Positions 25,264-33,995 of a stretch of DNA of 37,923 nt are shown one piece after another. Every line of letters starts with the position of its first letter. Positions within the stretch are counted from its first letter, which is position 1. The notes under the pieces are model-generated. The model did not search any database and was not told the DNA's origin. It worked only from the letters and a program-made list of their open reading frames with translations. The position numbers were made by a program, and so were the translations under genes. Source of the stretch: Bacillota bacterium (GTDB taxonomy: Bacteria; Bacillota; Clostridia; Oscillospirales; Acutalibacteraceae); the NCBI GenBank assembly GCA_023397245.1, contig JAEWUH010000164.1, positions 1-37,923 on the forward strand, written 5' to 3'.

Positions 25264-26400
25264 TTATTTTCCGGTTTTGTCAATCTGAACGTCCGCCGTA
25301 TATCCTGGTTTCAAAACATGATTTTTGTCATCCGGTTTTACTTGGACTTTCACAATCCGGTCTCCGTCTTTTTCCACTGCTTCATTTGCAATGCGGGTGA
25401 TTTGTCCTGCAATTTTCAGGTTCTTATTTGCAGTAGGAATAATATAGACCTTACTGCTCTGCGAAATCTGCTGAATGAATTCTTCCGGAACCTCCGCACT
25501 GACATAGATACTGTTGCCGTCAATTAAATCTATCACTTTTTGGGCGGCATACTGTGTACCGATTGCGGAGCCGTTCACGACGTCTATTTCCTGTACGATG
25601 CCGTAATCAAGATTTGAGATAATATTGTTACCGGAAAGAAACGGTTTTTTCTGCTTGCTGCTCATGACATCAAGGTCGATCTGGGCAGAAGCTGAGGCAT
25701 TTTTCTGCTGATTCAGTTGCACTTCTTTATATTTGAGAGAAGAGTTCAGAGCGTCTAATTCCTCCTGCAGGGAACGTTTCGTCTTTGCAATATTGTTAAG
25801 GATATCGGATTTGGCTTTCTGCTTCAAATTCAGCACATCCGTGTATTTATCAAAATCAGACTGAGAAATGACACCCTGGTTAAGTAGCTTCTGATATTTG
25901 TTCACATCATTCTGTGCATCGTTTACTTCTTTTTGCGCACGAGTCAAAGAGTTTTGCAGTAACTGCAGATCCGGCTTGCTCCCGTTTTGCAGTTCCACCG
26001 TTTTGTACGCAACCTGCTTCTGCAGCGTCGCAATATCCGCTTCCAAAGCTGCCTGATCCTCATTGTTTAAACTTGCTTTGCTCGTGTTCGCCTGCAACTG
26101 CAGCTTTTTTAAGTTTGCCTGATAGTCATTGTTGGAAAGCAAAATCAGCGTGCTGCCCTTACTGACGGTATCTCCCACCTTAACACGGACACTTTCGACT
26201 CTGGCAGGAAAATCAATGTTAATTTGGTACTCGTCGTTATATTTTACTTCTCCCCAGACGACAATATCATTTACCCCTGCGGAATCCTTCACTTCATCCG
26301 TCTTGGCCGTATTTTGCTTGGAGTTGCTTCCGCATCCAGCAAAAAAAGCAAGGATCAGGCCGACTGCCATAAAACCGGAAAGAAACTTCTTGTTTTTCAT
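25264..26400 (-). CDS. HlyD/MacA-like membrane-fusion lipoprotein
   Basis: 378-aa periplasmic-adaptor-type protein. The lipobox FAGC with Cys23 marks it as a lipoprotein. A biotinyl-lipoyl-like half (VESVRVKVGDTVSKGSTLILLS) is followed by a long coiled-coil hairpin (about residues 105-245) and a beta-barrel and membrane-proximal part ending KPGYTADVQID. In MacAB-type systems this subunit links the ABC permease to the outer channel. Its position between the permease and the TolC-like gene fits that role. Confidence 0.9.
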   Translation of the reverse strand: MKNKKFLSGFMAVGLILAFFAGCGSNSKQNTAKTDEVKDSAGVNDIVVWGEVKYNDEYQINIDFPARVESVRVKVGDTVSKGSTLILLSNNDYQANLKKLQLQANTSKASLNNEDQAALEADIATLQKQVAYKTVELQNGSKPDLQLLQNSLTRAQKEVNDAQNDVNKYQKLLNQGVISQSDFDKYTDVLNLKQKAKSDILNNIAKTKRSLQEELDALNSSLKYKEVQLNQQKNASASAQIDLDVMSSKQKKPFLSGNNIISNLDYGIVQEIDVVNGSAIGTQYAAQKVIDLIDGNSIYVSAEVPEEFIQQISQSSKVYIIPTANKNLKIAGQITRIANEAVEKDGDRIVKVQVKPDDKNHVLKPGYTADVQIDKTGK

Positions 26401-26416
26401 ATGTAATCCTCCTGTA

Positions 26417-28744
26417 TTATTCGACGCTCTTTAACGCCTGCAGCATATCGATTGTTTTAATTTTTCTTGATACGATATAATTAACTATAGCGGCGAAAAG
26501 CAGCGTCAGGGCTGCCGCGGCCCCAACTTTATCCCAGGTGATGCGCCCGATCAGGTCCATGTCTTCGCCGAACCCATCTGCTATGATCTGCGAAATTACT
26601 CTCCCAATAGGGATACCAAAAATAATTCCCGCGACGGTTGAGAAAATATTCTCCATCAACACTAGCGGCCGTATTTCTCCGGTATGGAAGCCCAGGACCT
26701 CCAATGTAGCGAGATCGCGGACACGTTCGAAAAAGTTCAGAATGCCCATGTTATACAGCACGGCAAATGCAAGAATGCTGCCAGAAATGATCAGCATGAA
26801 CGCAGCGACATAAACGACTGTAATGTTACTTTCAAAATCTGACTTCTGCTTTGTCCTGTCGATATAACTTTTGACATAATCGCTGTTCAGAAAACCCGTA
26901 TCCCTCTGAATCCATTTGACCAGCAGCGAAGTGGGCTTGAACTCTTCACCGATTTCTTCCCAATAGTCTTTCGACATGTATATTCCCTGCCCGGAAGCCA
27001 TATAGACAATCTCGTTCACCCTCACAGAAATATAGGTGTCTTTATACTTGCCATCAATTTGCTTAAGCTGAACCGTATCGCCTTCTTTTACCTGCATGAT
27101 ATCGGCCAGTTTTCTTGTCATCGCGATTCCCTGAGCCGGAAGCCTGAGTTTGTTGCCGTTTTCATCCTGCAGATGTATCAGAGGGCTGTTCGGGGTAAAT
27201 ACCGTAACGGCCGCCATACGCCTCACATTGCTTGGTGAAACAAGCTGCATCACACTTTCTTCTACGTCCTGTGTAGTTCCATTCAGGTTCAAGTTCCTGA
27301 TATCCCGGTCCGTGGTGCGGCTGTCGAGCATGATTTTTTGGTCATAGGTATAAACCTTTTCGTACGTTACTCTTGAAATCCCTGTTACCATGTCGTTTAA
27401 GGTAAAAGCCCCGAGAATCAGACCCGTGCACCCCATGACTCCCAGAATACTCATGAGCATTCTGCTTTTGTTTTTCAGTGTGTTGCGTGCAATCAGCTTT
27501 TGGCTGAACTTCATCCGATTCCAGAGTCCTGGCAAACGTTCCAGAAAAATGTGGCTTCCTTTTTTGGGCGGTTTATCCCGCAGCAGAACAGCGGGCATAT
27601 CGCCCAGCAGTTTCAGGCAGGAATAGCAGGAAACCCCTCCGGTGCAGAAAATGATCAAGACTGAACTCAAAATGATATTCTGAATATTCAGGCTTAACTG
27701 ATAGCTGGGAAACGTAAATAAAAACTCCAGCTTATTAATCAGGATCCTGCCGATCACATTCGGTCCAAGGATGATTCCGAAGACCGAACCCAAAACACCT
27801 ACGTAAACACCATAAGATGTATAATGCCATATTATGCTTTTTTTGCTGTATCCCAGGGCTTTTAAAATACCGATTTGATTTCGCTGATCCTCTACAATAC
27901 GTGTCATCGTACTGAGCGTAATCAATGCAGTCACAATAAAGAACATAAACGGGAACACCGTTGACAGGGTTTTAAATAGAGAAATCTTGCTGTCCACATT
28001 GTTGATGCTGCGGTTGTCGGTTCTGGTCAGCACTCCAACCAGGTCATTCCCGAAAATTCGATCGATCTGCGACTGAACGGCTCCGCTGTCCGCAGCGCTG
28101 CTCAATCGGACCGCAACCTGATTGTAGGGCTTATAGCCACCATAGGCGCTGGCAATTCTGTTCTCATCCACTACAAGAAAGCCGTAGGCTTTGGGGTCGG
28201 GCACCAGATTGCTTGTGTCCTTCAGCGAAAAAATATGCTCACTGCTGAGGGCAAGAGCTTCAATTGTGAAATCGACATACTGATCATTGACTTTGATTTT
28301 GAGATTGTCTCCTACCGAAAGGTGATTTGCTTTCGCAAACAGTTCGTCAAGTACAGCTCCACGCTTGCTGAACTTTTTCCCCGATTCCACATAGGGCACA
28401 TCCAGCGTGTTTTCGGAAGGCATCGCATAAACTTTCAGAGTAGGTTCCCCACTAATCTGAGCCGTCGCGTTTACGGTAAACCTCTTCTCCGCTTTTTCTA
28501 CGCCGCTGGTGCTGCGGACCTTCCACATGCGGGTTTCGGAGGGATTGGCTGCCGTCACCCAAAGATCGGAAAGATTTGTGGAGTTGTATAATGTATTTGA
28601 CTGTGTCTCCATCGTCTTCCAGATGCTGTCCAGCCCCACAACAATGGCAACAGCCACGGCCGCCATGACGAAGATGGACGCAAACTGTGGCAGAGACTTC
28701 TTCATATCCTGAATGGATTTTTTTAAAAGCGCTCCTCTTACCAT
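26417..28744 (-). CDS. MacB/FtsX-type ABC transporter permease
   Basis: 775-aa permease with an N-terminal TM (QFASIFVMAAVAVAIVVGL), a large extracytoplasmic domain, and two FtsX cores (ITLSTMTRIVEDQRNQIGILKALGYS and NFFERVRDLATLEVLGFHTG). The total hydrophobic count fits a duplicated FtsX protein of lipoprotein- or peptide-export type. I chose the ATG at 28744: it overlaps the ATPase stop by 7 bp. The longer open frame upstream is the other frame of the ATPase gene. It forms the exporter core with the ATPase. Confidence 0.9.
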   Translation of the reverse strand: MVRGALLKKSIQDMKKSLPQFASIFVMAAVAVAIVVGLDSIWKTMETQSNTLYNSTNLSDLWVTAANPSETRMWKVRSTSGVEKAEKRFTVNATAQISGEPTLKVYAMPSENTLDVPYVESGKKFSKRGAVLDELFAKANHLSVGDNLKIKVNDQYVDFTIEALALSSEHIFSLKDTSNLVPDPKAYGFLVVDENRIASAYGGYKPYNQVAVRLSSAADSGAVQSQIDRIFGNDLVGVLTRTDNRSINNVDSKISLFKTLSTVFPFMFFIVTALITLSTMTRIVEDQRNQIGILKALGYSKKSIIWHYTSYGVYVGVLGSVFGIILGPNVIGRILINKLEFLFTFPSYQLSLNIQNIILSSVLIIFCTGGVSCYSCLKLLGDMPAVLLRDKPPKKGSHIFLERLPGLWNRMKFSQKLIARNTLKNKSRMLMSILGVMGCTGLILGAFTLNDMVTGISRVTYEKVYTYDQKIMLDSRTTDRDIRNLNLNGTTQDVEESVMQLVSPSNVRRMAAVTVFTPNSPLIHLQDENGNKLRLPAQGIAMTRKLADIMQVKEGDTVQLKQIDGKYKDTYISVRVNEIVYMASGQGIYMSKDYWEEIGEEFKPTSLLVKWIQRDTGFLNSDYVKSYIDRTKQKSDFESNITVVYVAAFMLIISGSILAFAVLYNMGILNFFERVRDLATLEVLGFHTGEIRPLVLMENIFSTVAGIIFGIPIGRVISQIIADGFGEDMDLIGRITWDKVGAAAALTLLFAAIVNYIVSRKIKTIDMLQALKSVE

Positions 28745-29439
28745 ACGATTTCCTCCACATCCCGTGGCTTTTCGTTCCGTTTTGTTTCGTAGATTTTTCC
28801 ATCCCGCATATGGATCACTGTCTGAGCCATTTCTGCAATCGGTGCATTGTGGGTTACTACAATGACGGTTTTTCCCATATCCCTTGCAACGTCGCGGATC
28901 AGTTTCAGAACCTTCCGCCCCGTCCCGGAATCCAAAGCACCGGTCGGTTCGTCGCACAAAACAATCTGAGGGTTTTTTGCCAAAGCACGGGCAATGGAAA
29001 CTCTCTGCTGCTCCCCGCCGGACATCTGGCTTGGGAAATTATTCATTCTCTCCGCAAGGCCAACCCGTTCCAACATCTCTTTCGGATTCAGCGGGTCTTT
29101 GCATATCTCTTTGGCGAGCTGCACGTTTTCCAGCGCCGTCAGGTTCGGAACCAGATTGTAAAACTGGAACACAAACCCGATTTTATTGCGCCGGTATCCC
29201 GTCAACTGCTTTTCATTCATTTTTGAAACATCTTCGCCGCCCACCAGAATCGTTCCCCGGGTCGGGGAATCCATCCCGCCAAGCATGTTCAGCACCGTCG
29301 TTTTTCCCGCGCCGCTCTGCCCCAGCACAACATTGAAAGTCCCTTCGTCCACCTGAAAGGAAACGCCATTGACTGCTTTTATCACACTGTCTCCGACAAC
29401 ATACTCACGCTCAACATCCTGAAATTCGATAAAGCTCAT
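28738..29439 (-). CDS. ABC transporter ATPase (LolD/MacB class)
   Basis: 233-aa ATPase that powers the FtsX-type permease. Walker A GQSGAGKTT (40-48), Q-loop QFYNLVPNL, signature MSGGEQQR (139-146), Walker B IVLCDEPTGALD (catalytic Glu164) and H-switch VTHN are all intact. It is the first gene of the exporter operon, behind a strong promoter that overlaps a divergent TetR gene's promoter. Confidence 0.95.
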   Translation of the reverse strand: MSFIEFQDVEREYVVGDSVIKAVNGVSFQVDEGTFNVVLGQSGAGKTTVLNMLGGMDSPTRGTILVGGEDVSKMNEKQLTGYRRNKIGFVFQFYNLVPNLTALENVQLAKEICKDPLNPKEMLERVGLAERMNNFPSQMSGGEQQRVSIARALAKNPQIVLCDEPTGALDSGTGRKVLKLIRDVARDMGKTVIVVTHNAPIAEMAQTVIHMRDGKIYETKRNEKPRDVEEIVW

Positions 29440-29494
29440 CCGATTTCACATTCCTTACGAAAATTTGCTGAAATAATAAAAAATGATTGATTAA

Positions 29495-29536
29495 TTGACA
29501 TAAGTCTATTATAATAAGTACTATAGTAATAGACAA
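29495..29536. promoter_or_regulatory. Interleaved divergent promoters with TetR-type operator
   Basis: Leftward (exporter): TTGTCT (29536-29531), 17 nt, TATAAT (29513-29508). Rightward (tetR): TTGACA (29495-29500), 18 nt, TACTAT (29519-29524). The two occupy the same 42 bp, so polymerase can use only one at a time. An inverted repeat GTCTATTA/TAATAGAC (29504-29511, 29527-29534) lies across both. Confidence 0.8.
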
Positions 29537-29560
29537 TAATCAATTTACAAGCCGTAGACT

Positions 29561-29584
29561 ATTAATAGACATTAATCTATTAAT
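29561..29584. promoter_or_regulatory. Second TetR-type inverted repeat
   Basis: ATTAATAGA (29561-29569) pairs with TCTATTAAT (29576-29584) around 6 nt. It shares the half-site TAATAGA with the repeat over the promoters and lies in the tetR leader, about 25 nt before the start codon. Confidence 0.65.
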
Positions 29585-29607
29585 TTGTTGATTAAGGAGA
29601 AAAAATC

Positions 29608-30183
29608 ATGGAAAGCGATAACATTGACCGCCGGGTTCGCAAAACAAAAAAGCAGCTCCGTCAGGGCCTGACGAAGCTGCTTGAGGAAAAGAGTGTAAAA
29701 GATATCACGGTAAGGGAACTGTCGGATCTGGTCGATATCAACCGGGCAACTTTTTACCTACACTATAAAGATATCTTCGATATGGTGGATAAGATTGAAA
29801 CCGAGATGTTTGAAAACTTTCATGACCTGCTAGACCGGCACCCGGCAAAATCTCTCAACGGAAAACCCCTGCCCATGATCATTGACGTTTTTCGCTTTGT
29901 AAATGACAACTCGGATATGTGCAAGGTTCTGCTAAGCAAAAACGGCGATATTTCTTTTGTCAACCGGTTAAAGGAACTGGTAAAAGAGCGTTGCTTGAAC
30001 GACTGGATGGAAATATTCAACACAAGCAAGTCCCAAAATTTCGAATATTATTATTCGTTTATTGTTTCCGGCTGCATTGGTCTGTTGCAGAACTGGCTGG
30101 AAAATGGGCAGAAGGAGTCTCCGGAACACATGGCTGACTTGGTAGAACAGATGATCATGACGGGCATCAAAGTGATTCAGTAA
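29608..30183 (+). CDS. TetR-family regulator of the exporter operon
   Basis: 191-aa TetR-type protein with an HTH in residues 10-58 (ITVRELSDLVDINRATFYLHYKDI) and the C-terminal domain common in Firmicutes regulators (KVLLSKNGDISFVNRLKEL ... GCIGLLQNWLENG). GGAG lies about 8-11 nt upstream of the ATG. It is divergent from the ABC-HlyD-TolC operon, with operator-like repeats between, so it most likely represses that operon and itself. It resembles the two TetR proteins of the oleate hydratase cluster, suggesting related effectors. Confidence 0.92.
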   Translation: MESDNIDRRVRKTKKQLRQGLTKLLEEKSVKDITVRELSDLVDINRATFYLHYKDIFDMVDKIETEMFENFHDLLDRHPAKSLNGKPLPMIIDVFRFVNDNSDMCKVLLSKNGDISFVNRLKELVKERCLNDWMEIFNTSKSQNFEYYYSFIVSGCIGLLQNWLENGQKESPEHMADLVEQMIMTGIKVIQ

Positions 30184-30335
30184 GGAACACTTTGAAGTTT
30201 GGGCTAAAACGTTAACCAATCTTGAAAGCGCAATTTGTTTTATCTAGTCAAAACCTCCGGCTAAGCCGGCGACATGATTAAGCCCTAGAAGAACATATTA
30301 CGAACAATTTCTTTATGCATCTGCTAACAGAGTTT

Positions 30336-32048
30336 TTATATATCTGCTGTAAAAGCTGGAACGCTTTGCATAAGCTCTTTAAGTTGTTCATTTGTCATGA
30401 GAGGAAACTCGGGTATTGCTTCACCGTTGCCGGTTGTCATTCTGGCCATGGAGGCAATCACTCGAATGTCATATTTCGTCGGAGCAATGGGGATTACAGG
30501 CTTGTCAAGATTCAGCAAACCATAAACGCCTATCATTGCCGACCGAATGGATGTTTCAACTGTAAACACGACATCTCCTGTCTCCACATACTGCCCCATG
30601 AGCGCCAAATTGCTGTATCCTTCAGGTATCACCGGAGGTCTGTCACCTGCCTGACGCGGCATAAATTGGCTGGTAATGTAGGGCATCATGGCCGTTCTAA
30701 TCCTGCAATGCGGAAGAATTTCCTTGATTTTGTCGGCCATGCCTAAATGGTAAAGCCATTCTTCAATAATTTCATTGCCGGTGCATTCGCACATGGGTTT
30801 ATTGATATAGTCTCCGGTATTCCACGGATGCAGGCCATAGTTCCAAATGAACTGTGTATTTTCCGGCTGCCCGGGGAAGAACGGTTGATGCTGGACGTAG
30901 GTTGAAAGCAGCCAAGAAGAATCCTTGATTGTAATCAGCCCCGCACAACCATCCTTATCCTGTGTCATTTTTTCTAGAGATTGAATGAGTTTTGGGTAAT
31001 CTTCCACAGTCAAGCAGAAAGAAAGCCATTTCGTCTTATCTATATTGCTGATGAATTTCTCTGGATGCCCGAATTTGGAATCATGCAATGCTAACTTTTC
31101 CCATACTGAGAAACAGCCACGATGTACTTTATCATGGTTTTCAACTGCAATATGTTCGTTGTCTCCATAGCTGGTATTCTGAACCATGGAACCGCTGGTA
31201 AAGAAAACATAATCATTTTCGGTCAGAGAGACCGTATCACTTTTCCTGTGACAATTCAAGTGGATTGCGGAAACAGCAATCTTTCCGTTGCGCTCTATCA
31301 GTTCGAAATCCACGACCTCGGTGCCTGAGTAAAAGTGAACACCCTGTTTTTCCAAATAAACAAGAATCGGCTTAACCAATGAATCAAACTCATCGTATTT
31401 GAAGTGCAAAATGCCACGATGCTCCTCGGTGCCTTCTCCAAGATGCAGGAAACGATGCACATACAGCTTCATTTCCAGTGCGCTGTCCCATTCCTGAAAT
31501 GCCAGCTTTGTACGGAAGTCCTGCCACATATTAGAAACAAAGTAGGTATCGGGGAACCAGTCTCGCAGCGTGACATTCGCAAGGGATTCATCCGGGGTAA
31601 ATAATAATTGCATCAAACGCATACCAGATTCGGGATCAAGCTGTAAGTCGTGCTGTGTTTCATCAATATTCCCCAGCTTTTCAAGAAAACGAACATTGCA
31701 AAAAATGGGATATTGACGGTTAAATTCCACCGTTTCATCCAAAACGGTGCGTTCGGGTTCTTCCAGCGATGGAATGCGTCTGCAAAGATCCCACATACAT
31801 TGGAAATAAGGTTCAGGCTCACGAGCACCAGGACTGAGATAGCCCTCTTTTGCCGTACCAAATGCTTCAAGCGCACCACCGTAGTTGTCCTTTGCTTCAT
31901 ACAGCGTAATATTGGATGCAGGCATATGAGCATCCTGAATGAGGTATACCGCGGCAGCAAGTCCGGCAATGCCGCCACCCACAATGAAAGCACGTTTCTT
32001 TTCAATGTTCTCAGGGATTCGCGCATTGATTTGGTCGTAAAATTTCAT
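30336..32048 (-). CDS. ohyA: Oleate hydratase paralogue 1
   Basis: 570-aa FAD-dependent fatty acid hydratase (MCRA family), which adds water to the cis-9 double bond of unsaturated fatty acids. The FAD-binding motif VGGGIAGL is at residues 23-30. The segment GYLSPGAREPEPYFQCMWDL carries the catalytic-type Glu77, and downstream FMPRQAGDRPPVIPEG and VETGDVVFTVETSIRSAM are family hallmarks. The start at 32048 has AAAGGAAG upstream. It lies 16 bp after paralogue 2 in one leftward operon. It is closer to paralogue 4 (37261) than to 2 or 3, as the shared GAREPEPYF segment shows. Confidence 0.93.
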   Translation of the reverse strand: MKFYDQINARIPENIEKKRAFIVGGGIAGLAAAVYLIQDAHMPASNITLYEAKDNYGGALEAFGTAKEGYLSPGAREPEPYFQCMWDLCRRIPSLEEPERTVLDETVEFNRQYPIFCNVRFLEKLGNIDETQHDLQLDPESGMRLMQLLFTPDESLANVTLRDWFPDTYFVSNMWQDFRTKLAFQEWDSALEMKLYVHRFLHLGEGTEEHRGILHFKYDEFDSLVKPILVYLEKQGVHFYSGTEVVDFELIERNGKIAVSAIHLNCHRKSDTVSLTENDYVFFTSGSMVQNTSYGDNEHIAVENHDKVHRGCFSVWEKLALHDSKFGHPEKFISNIDKTKWLSFCLTVEDYPKLIQSLEKMTQDKDGCAGLITIKDSSWLLSTYVQHQPFFPGQPENTQFIWNYGLHPWNTGDYINKPMCECTGNEIIEEWLYHLGMADKIKEILPHCRIRTAMMPYITSQFMPRQAGDRPPVIPEGYSNLALMGQYVETGDVVFTVETSIRSAMIGVYGLLNLDKPVIPIAPTKYDIRVIASMARMTTGNGEAIPEFPLMTNEQLKELMQSVPAFTADI

Positions 32049-32064
32049 AGTCGTATCTTCCTTT

Positions 32065-33822
32065 CTATTTGTTTTCTTCACGCTCGGGATAATATCCGGG
32101 CATCTGAGGTACTGCATTCATGACATCCACCAGTTGCTGCATCATTTGCGGCAGCTTCAGCGGGTTGAACTTTGGAAGGTCGGCCACGCTCAGTTTATCC
32201 CTGCCCAACAGCTTTTTTGCACAAGCCATGCAGATGCGAATATCAAACTGTGCAGGGAACAGCGGTGTAATGGGCTTATCAAGATGCATTGTTTTGTAAA
32301 CTGCCATCATTGCCGTGCGCACGCTGGTTTCAACCGTGAATACCACGTCGCCCTCCAGTTCCACGAACTGACCGATGAAGGCAAGATTGGTGCAGCCCTC
32401 TGGAATGATCTGCGGGCGGTCAGCTATGGCGCGCGGCATGAACTGGCTGGTGATGTATGGCAGCATCACAGGGATGCAGATACAATGGGGAGCAAGCTCC
32501 TCATATCGGTCAGCAAGGCCACAGTAGGACAGAAATTCGCGCAGAACCTCCTCGCCGGTACACTCAGTCATCGGCTTTTTGACGAAAGTTCCCGCCTCGT
32601 TTGCGTGAAGCCCGTAACCCCACAACACTTCCACGCCTTTCGGCTGATTCGGAAATACAGGCTGAACGGGTGCGTTGAAACTGATATACCACGGCGAATC
32701 CACAAAGGTAGTCGCACCACCGGCTCCTGTAATGTTGCCGGTCTTTTTCTCAATGTGGCGGAAAATCTCAGGGCAGTCCTTCACGGTCAGCGTGAAGCTG
32801 ACAAACAGGCTTTTGTCAATGGCATAGACGAACTTTTCCGGATGGCCGAAGCAGTCCGATTTTTTCGCAAGCTTTTCCCAGAGCGAGAAGCAGCCGCGAT
32901 GCTCCATGTCACGATTAATCACAGGGGCTTCCGTCATGCTGCCCTGCCTGGAATTCTGTGTCATGGAACCGTTGGTGAAATATACAACATCCTGCGGTAA
33001 TAGCTGCTGCTTTATTTCCACGCCATTTGATTTCAGAACCAGCGCCGTTACCGTTTTTTTGCCTCCATCGAAAAGTAGCTCCATATCTGTGGCCGTGGTG
33101 TTTGCTACAAAGTTTACGCCGTGGTCAGCCAGATACTTTTGCAGTGGCAGAATCAAGCTATTGTACTGGTCGTATTTTGTGCGCAGGATACCTTTCAGAT
33201 GCTCAACGCCATCTAAATGCTGCATAAAGCGCACAGTGTAGCGCTTCATTTCAATCAGACTGTGGTAGGGCTGAAACGCCAGCATACTAGCCCAATAATA
33301 CCAAAGCGGGCTTTCAAAATACTCCGGGCTGAACCACTGCTCAATGGTGACGTTTTCAAGCTGTTCTTCCCGTGTCTGCATCATTTTTAGCATCTGATCT
33401 TTGACGCGATCACTTAAGCCCAGCGAAGTTTGGGCGTGAGGCACAAAGCCTTTTTCCCAGAGCCGATGTTTGGAGTCTATTTCAAGCAGCTGATTGGATT
33501 CGCGGGTTTCATCCAGTACAGTTCTGCCTTTCTCATACAAGGATGGAATGCTGCCAAACAAATCCCACAGGCACTCCATATACGGCTCCAATTCGCGCTC
33601 TCCACGGGAAACATAACCATTTTCGGCATTTCCGCAGGAATCCATAGAGCCGCCGAATACGAGAAGCTGGTCGTAGACGGTAATATTTTTGCCAGGCATA
33701 TGAGCATCTCTCACAAGGAATGCCGCTGCAGACAGGCCTGCAATACCGCCGCCCACAATGTAAGCCTTTCTTTTTTCGATATTCTCAGGTATCCGAGGAT
33801 TGACGCGATCATAATTTTTCAT
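32065..33822 (-). CDS. ohyA: Oleate hydratase paralogue 2
   Basis: 585-aa oleate hydratase. FAD motif VGGGIAGL (23-30); GYVSRGERELEPYMECLWDL with Glu77 at the catalytic position; FMPRAIADRPQIIPEG and FVELEGDVVFTVETSVRTAM near the C-terminus. The start at 33822 has AAAGGA 9 nt upstream; the longer open frame reaches into the promoter region and is not used. It is first in the leftward operon, about 60 nt behind a strong promoter. The C-terminal tail (MNAVPQMPGYYPEREENK) is longer than in paralogue 1. Confidence 0.93.
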   Translation of the reverse strand: MKNYDRVNPRIPENIEKRKAYIVGGGIAGLSAAAFLVRDAHMPGKNITVYDQLLVFGGSMDSCGNAENGYVSRGERELEPYMECLWDLFGSIPSLYEKGRTVLDETRESNQLLEIDSKHRLWEKGFVPHAQTSLGLSDRVKDQMLKMMQTREEQLENVTIEQWFSPEYFESPLWYYWASMLAFQPYHSLIEMKRYTVRFMQHLDGVEHLKGILRTKYDQYNSLILPLQKYLADHGVNFVANTTATDMELLFDGGKKTVTALVLKSNGVEIKQQLLPQDVVYFTNGSMTQNSRQGSMTEAPVINRDMEHRGCFSLWEKLAKKSDCFGHPEKFVYAIDKSLFVSFTLTVKDCPEIFRHIEKKTGNITGAGGATTFVDSPWYISFNAPVQPVFPNQPKGVEVLWGYGLHANEAGTFVKKPMTECTGEEVLREFLSYCGLADRYEELAPHCICIPVMLPYITSQFMPRAIADRPQIIPEGCTNLAFIGQFVELEGDVVFTVETSVRTAMMAVYKTMHLDKPITPLFPAQFDIRICMACAKKLLGRDKLSVADLPKFNPLKLPQMMQQLVDVMNAVPQMPGYYPEREENK

Positions 33823-33870
33823 ACAAACAGTCCTTTCAATATTATTCCAAACTTCAAAATCATACATGTG

Positions 33871-33920
33871 TTGTATTTTTATGATAAGAATATTATAATT
33901 GACCTTAATGAAACAGACAA
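33871..33920. promoter_or_regulatory. Interleaved divergent promoters of the oleate hydratase cluster
   Basis: Leftward: TTGTCT (33920-33915), 17 nt, TATAAT (33897-33892). Rightward: TTGTAT (33871-33876), 17 nt, TATAAT (33894-33899). Both -10 boxes come from one ATTATAAT, so the promoters exclude each other. A small inverted repeat ATACA/TGTAT (33862-33876) overlaps the rightward -35. Confidence 0.8.
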
Positions 33921-33961
33921 CCAACAGAATTGGCCGGAGTATATAAAAACCAACGGAATTG
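33921..33961. repeat. Direct repeat CCAAC(A/G)GAATTG
   Basis: Two copies (33921-33932 and 33950-33961), 29 bp apart, with one mismatch, between the hydratase promoter and the tetR start. They may be regulator-binding sites. Confidence 0.55.
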
Positions 33962-33995
33962 ATCAAATTGATGGAGTTTGCCAGGGGGATTCATG

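Noticed and set aside
28744..28957. N-terminal extension of the FtsX-type permease frame
   Set aside because: The extension is the alternate frame of the ATPase gene; the ATG at 28744 gives a normal permease N-terminus.
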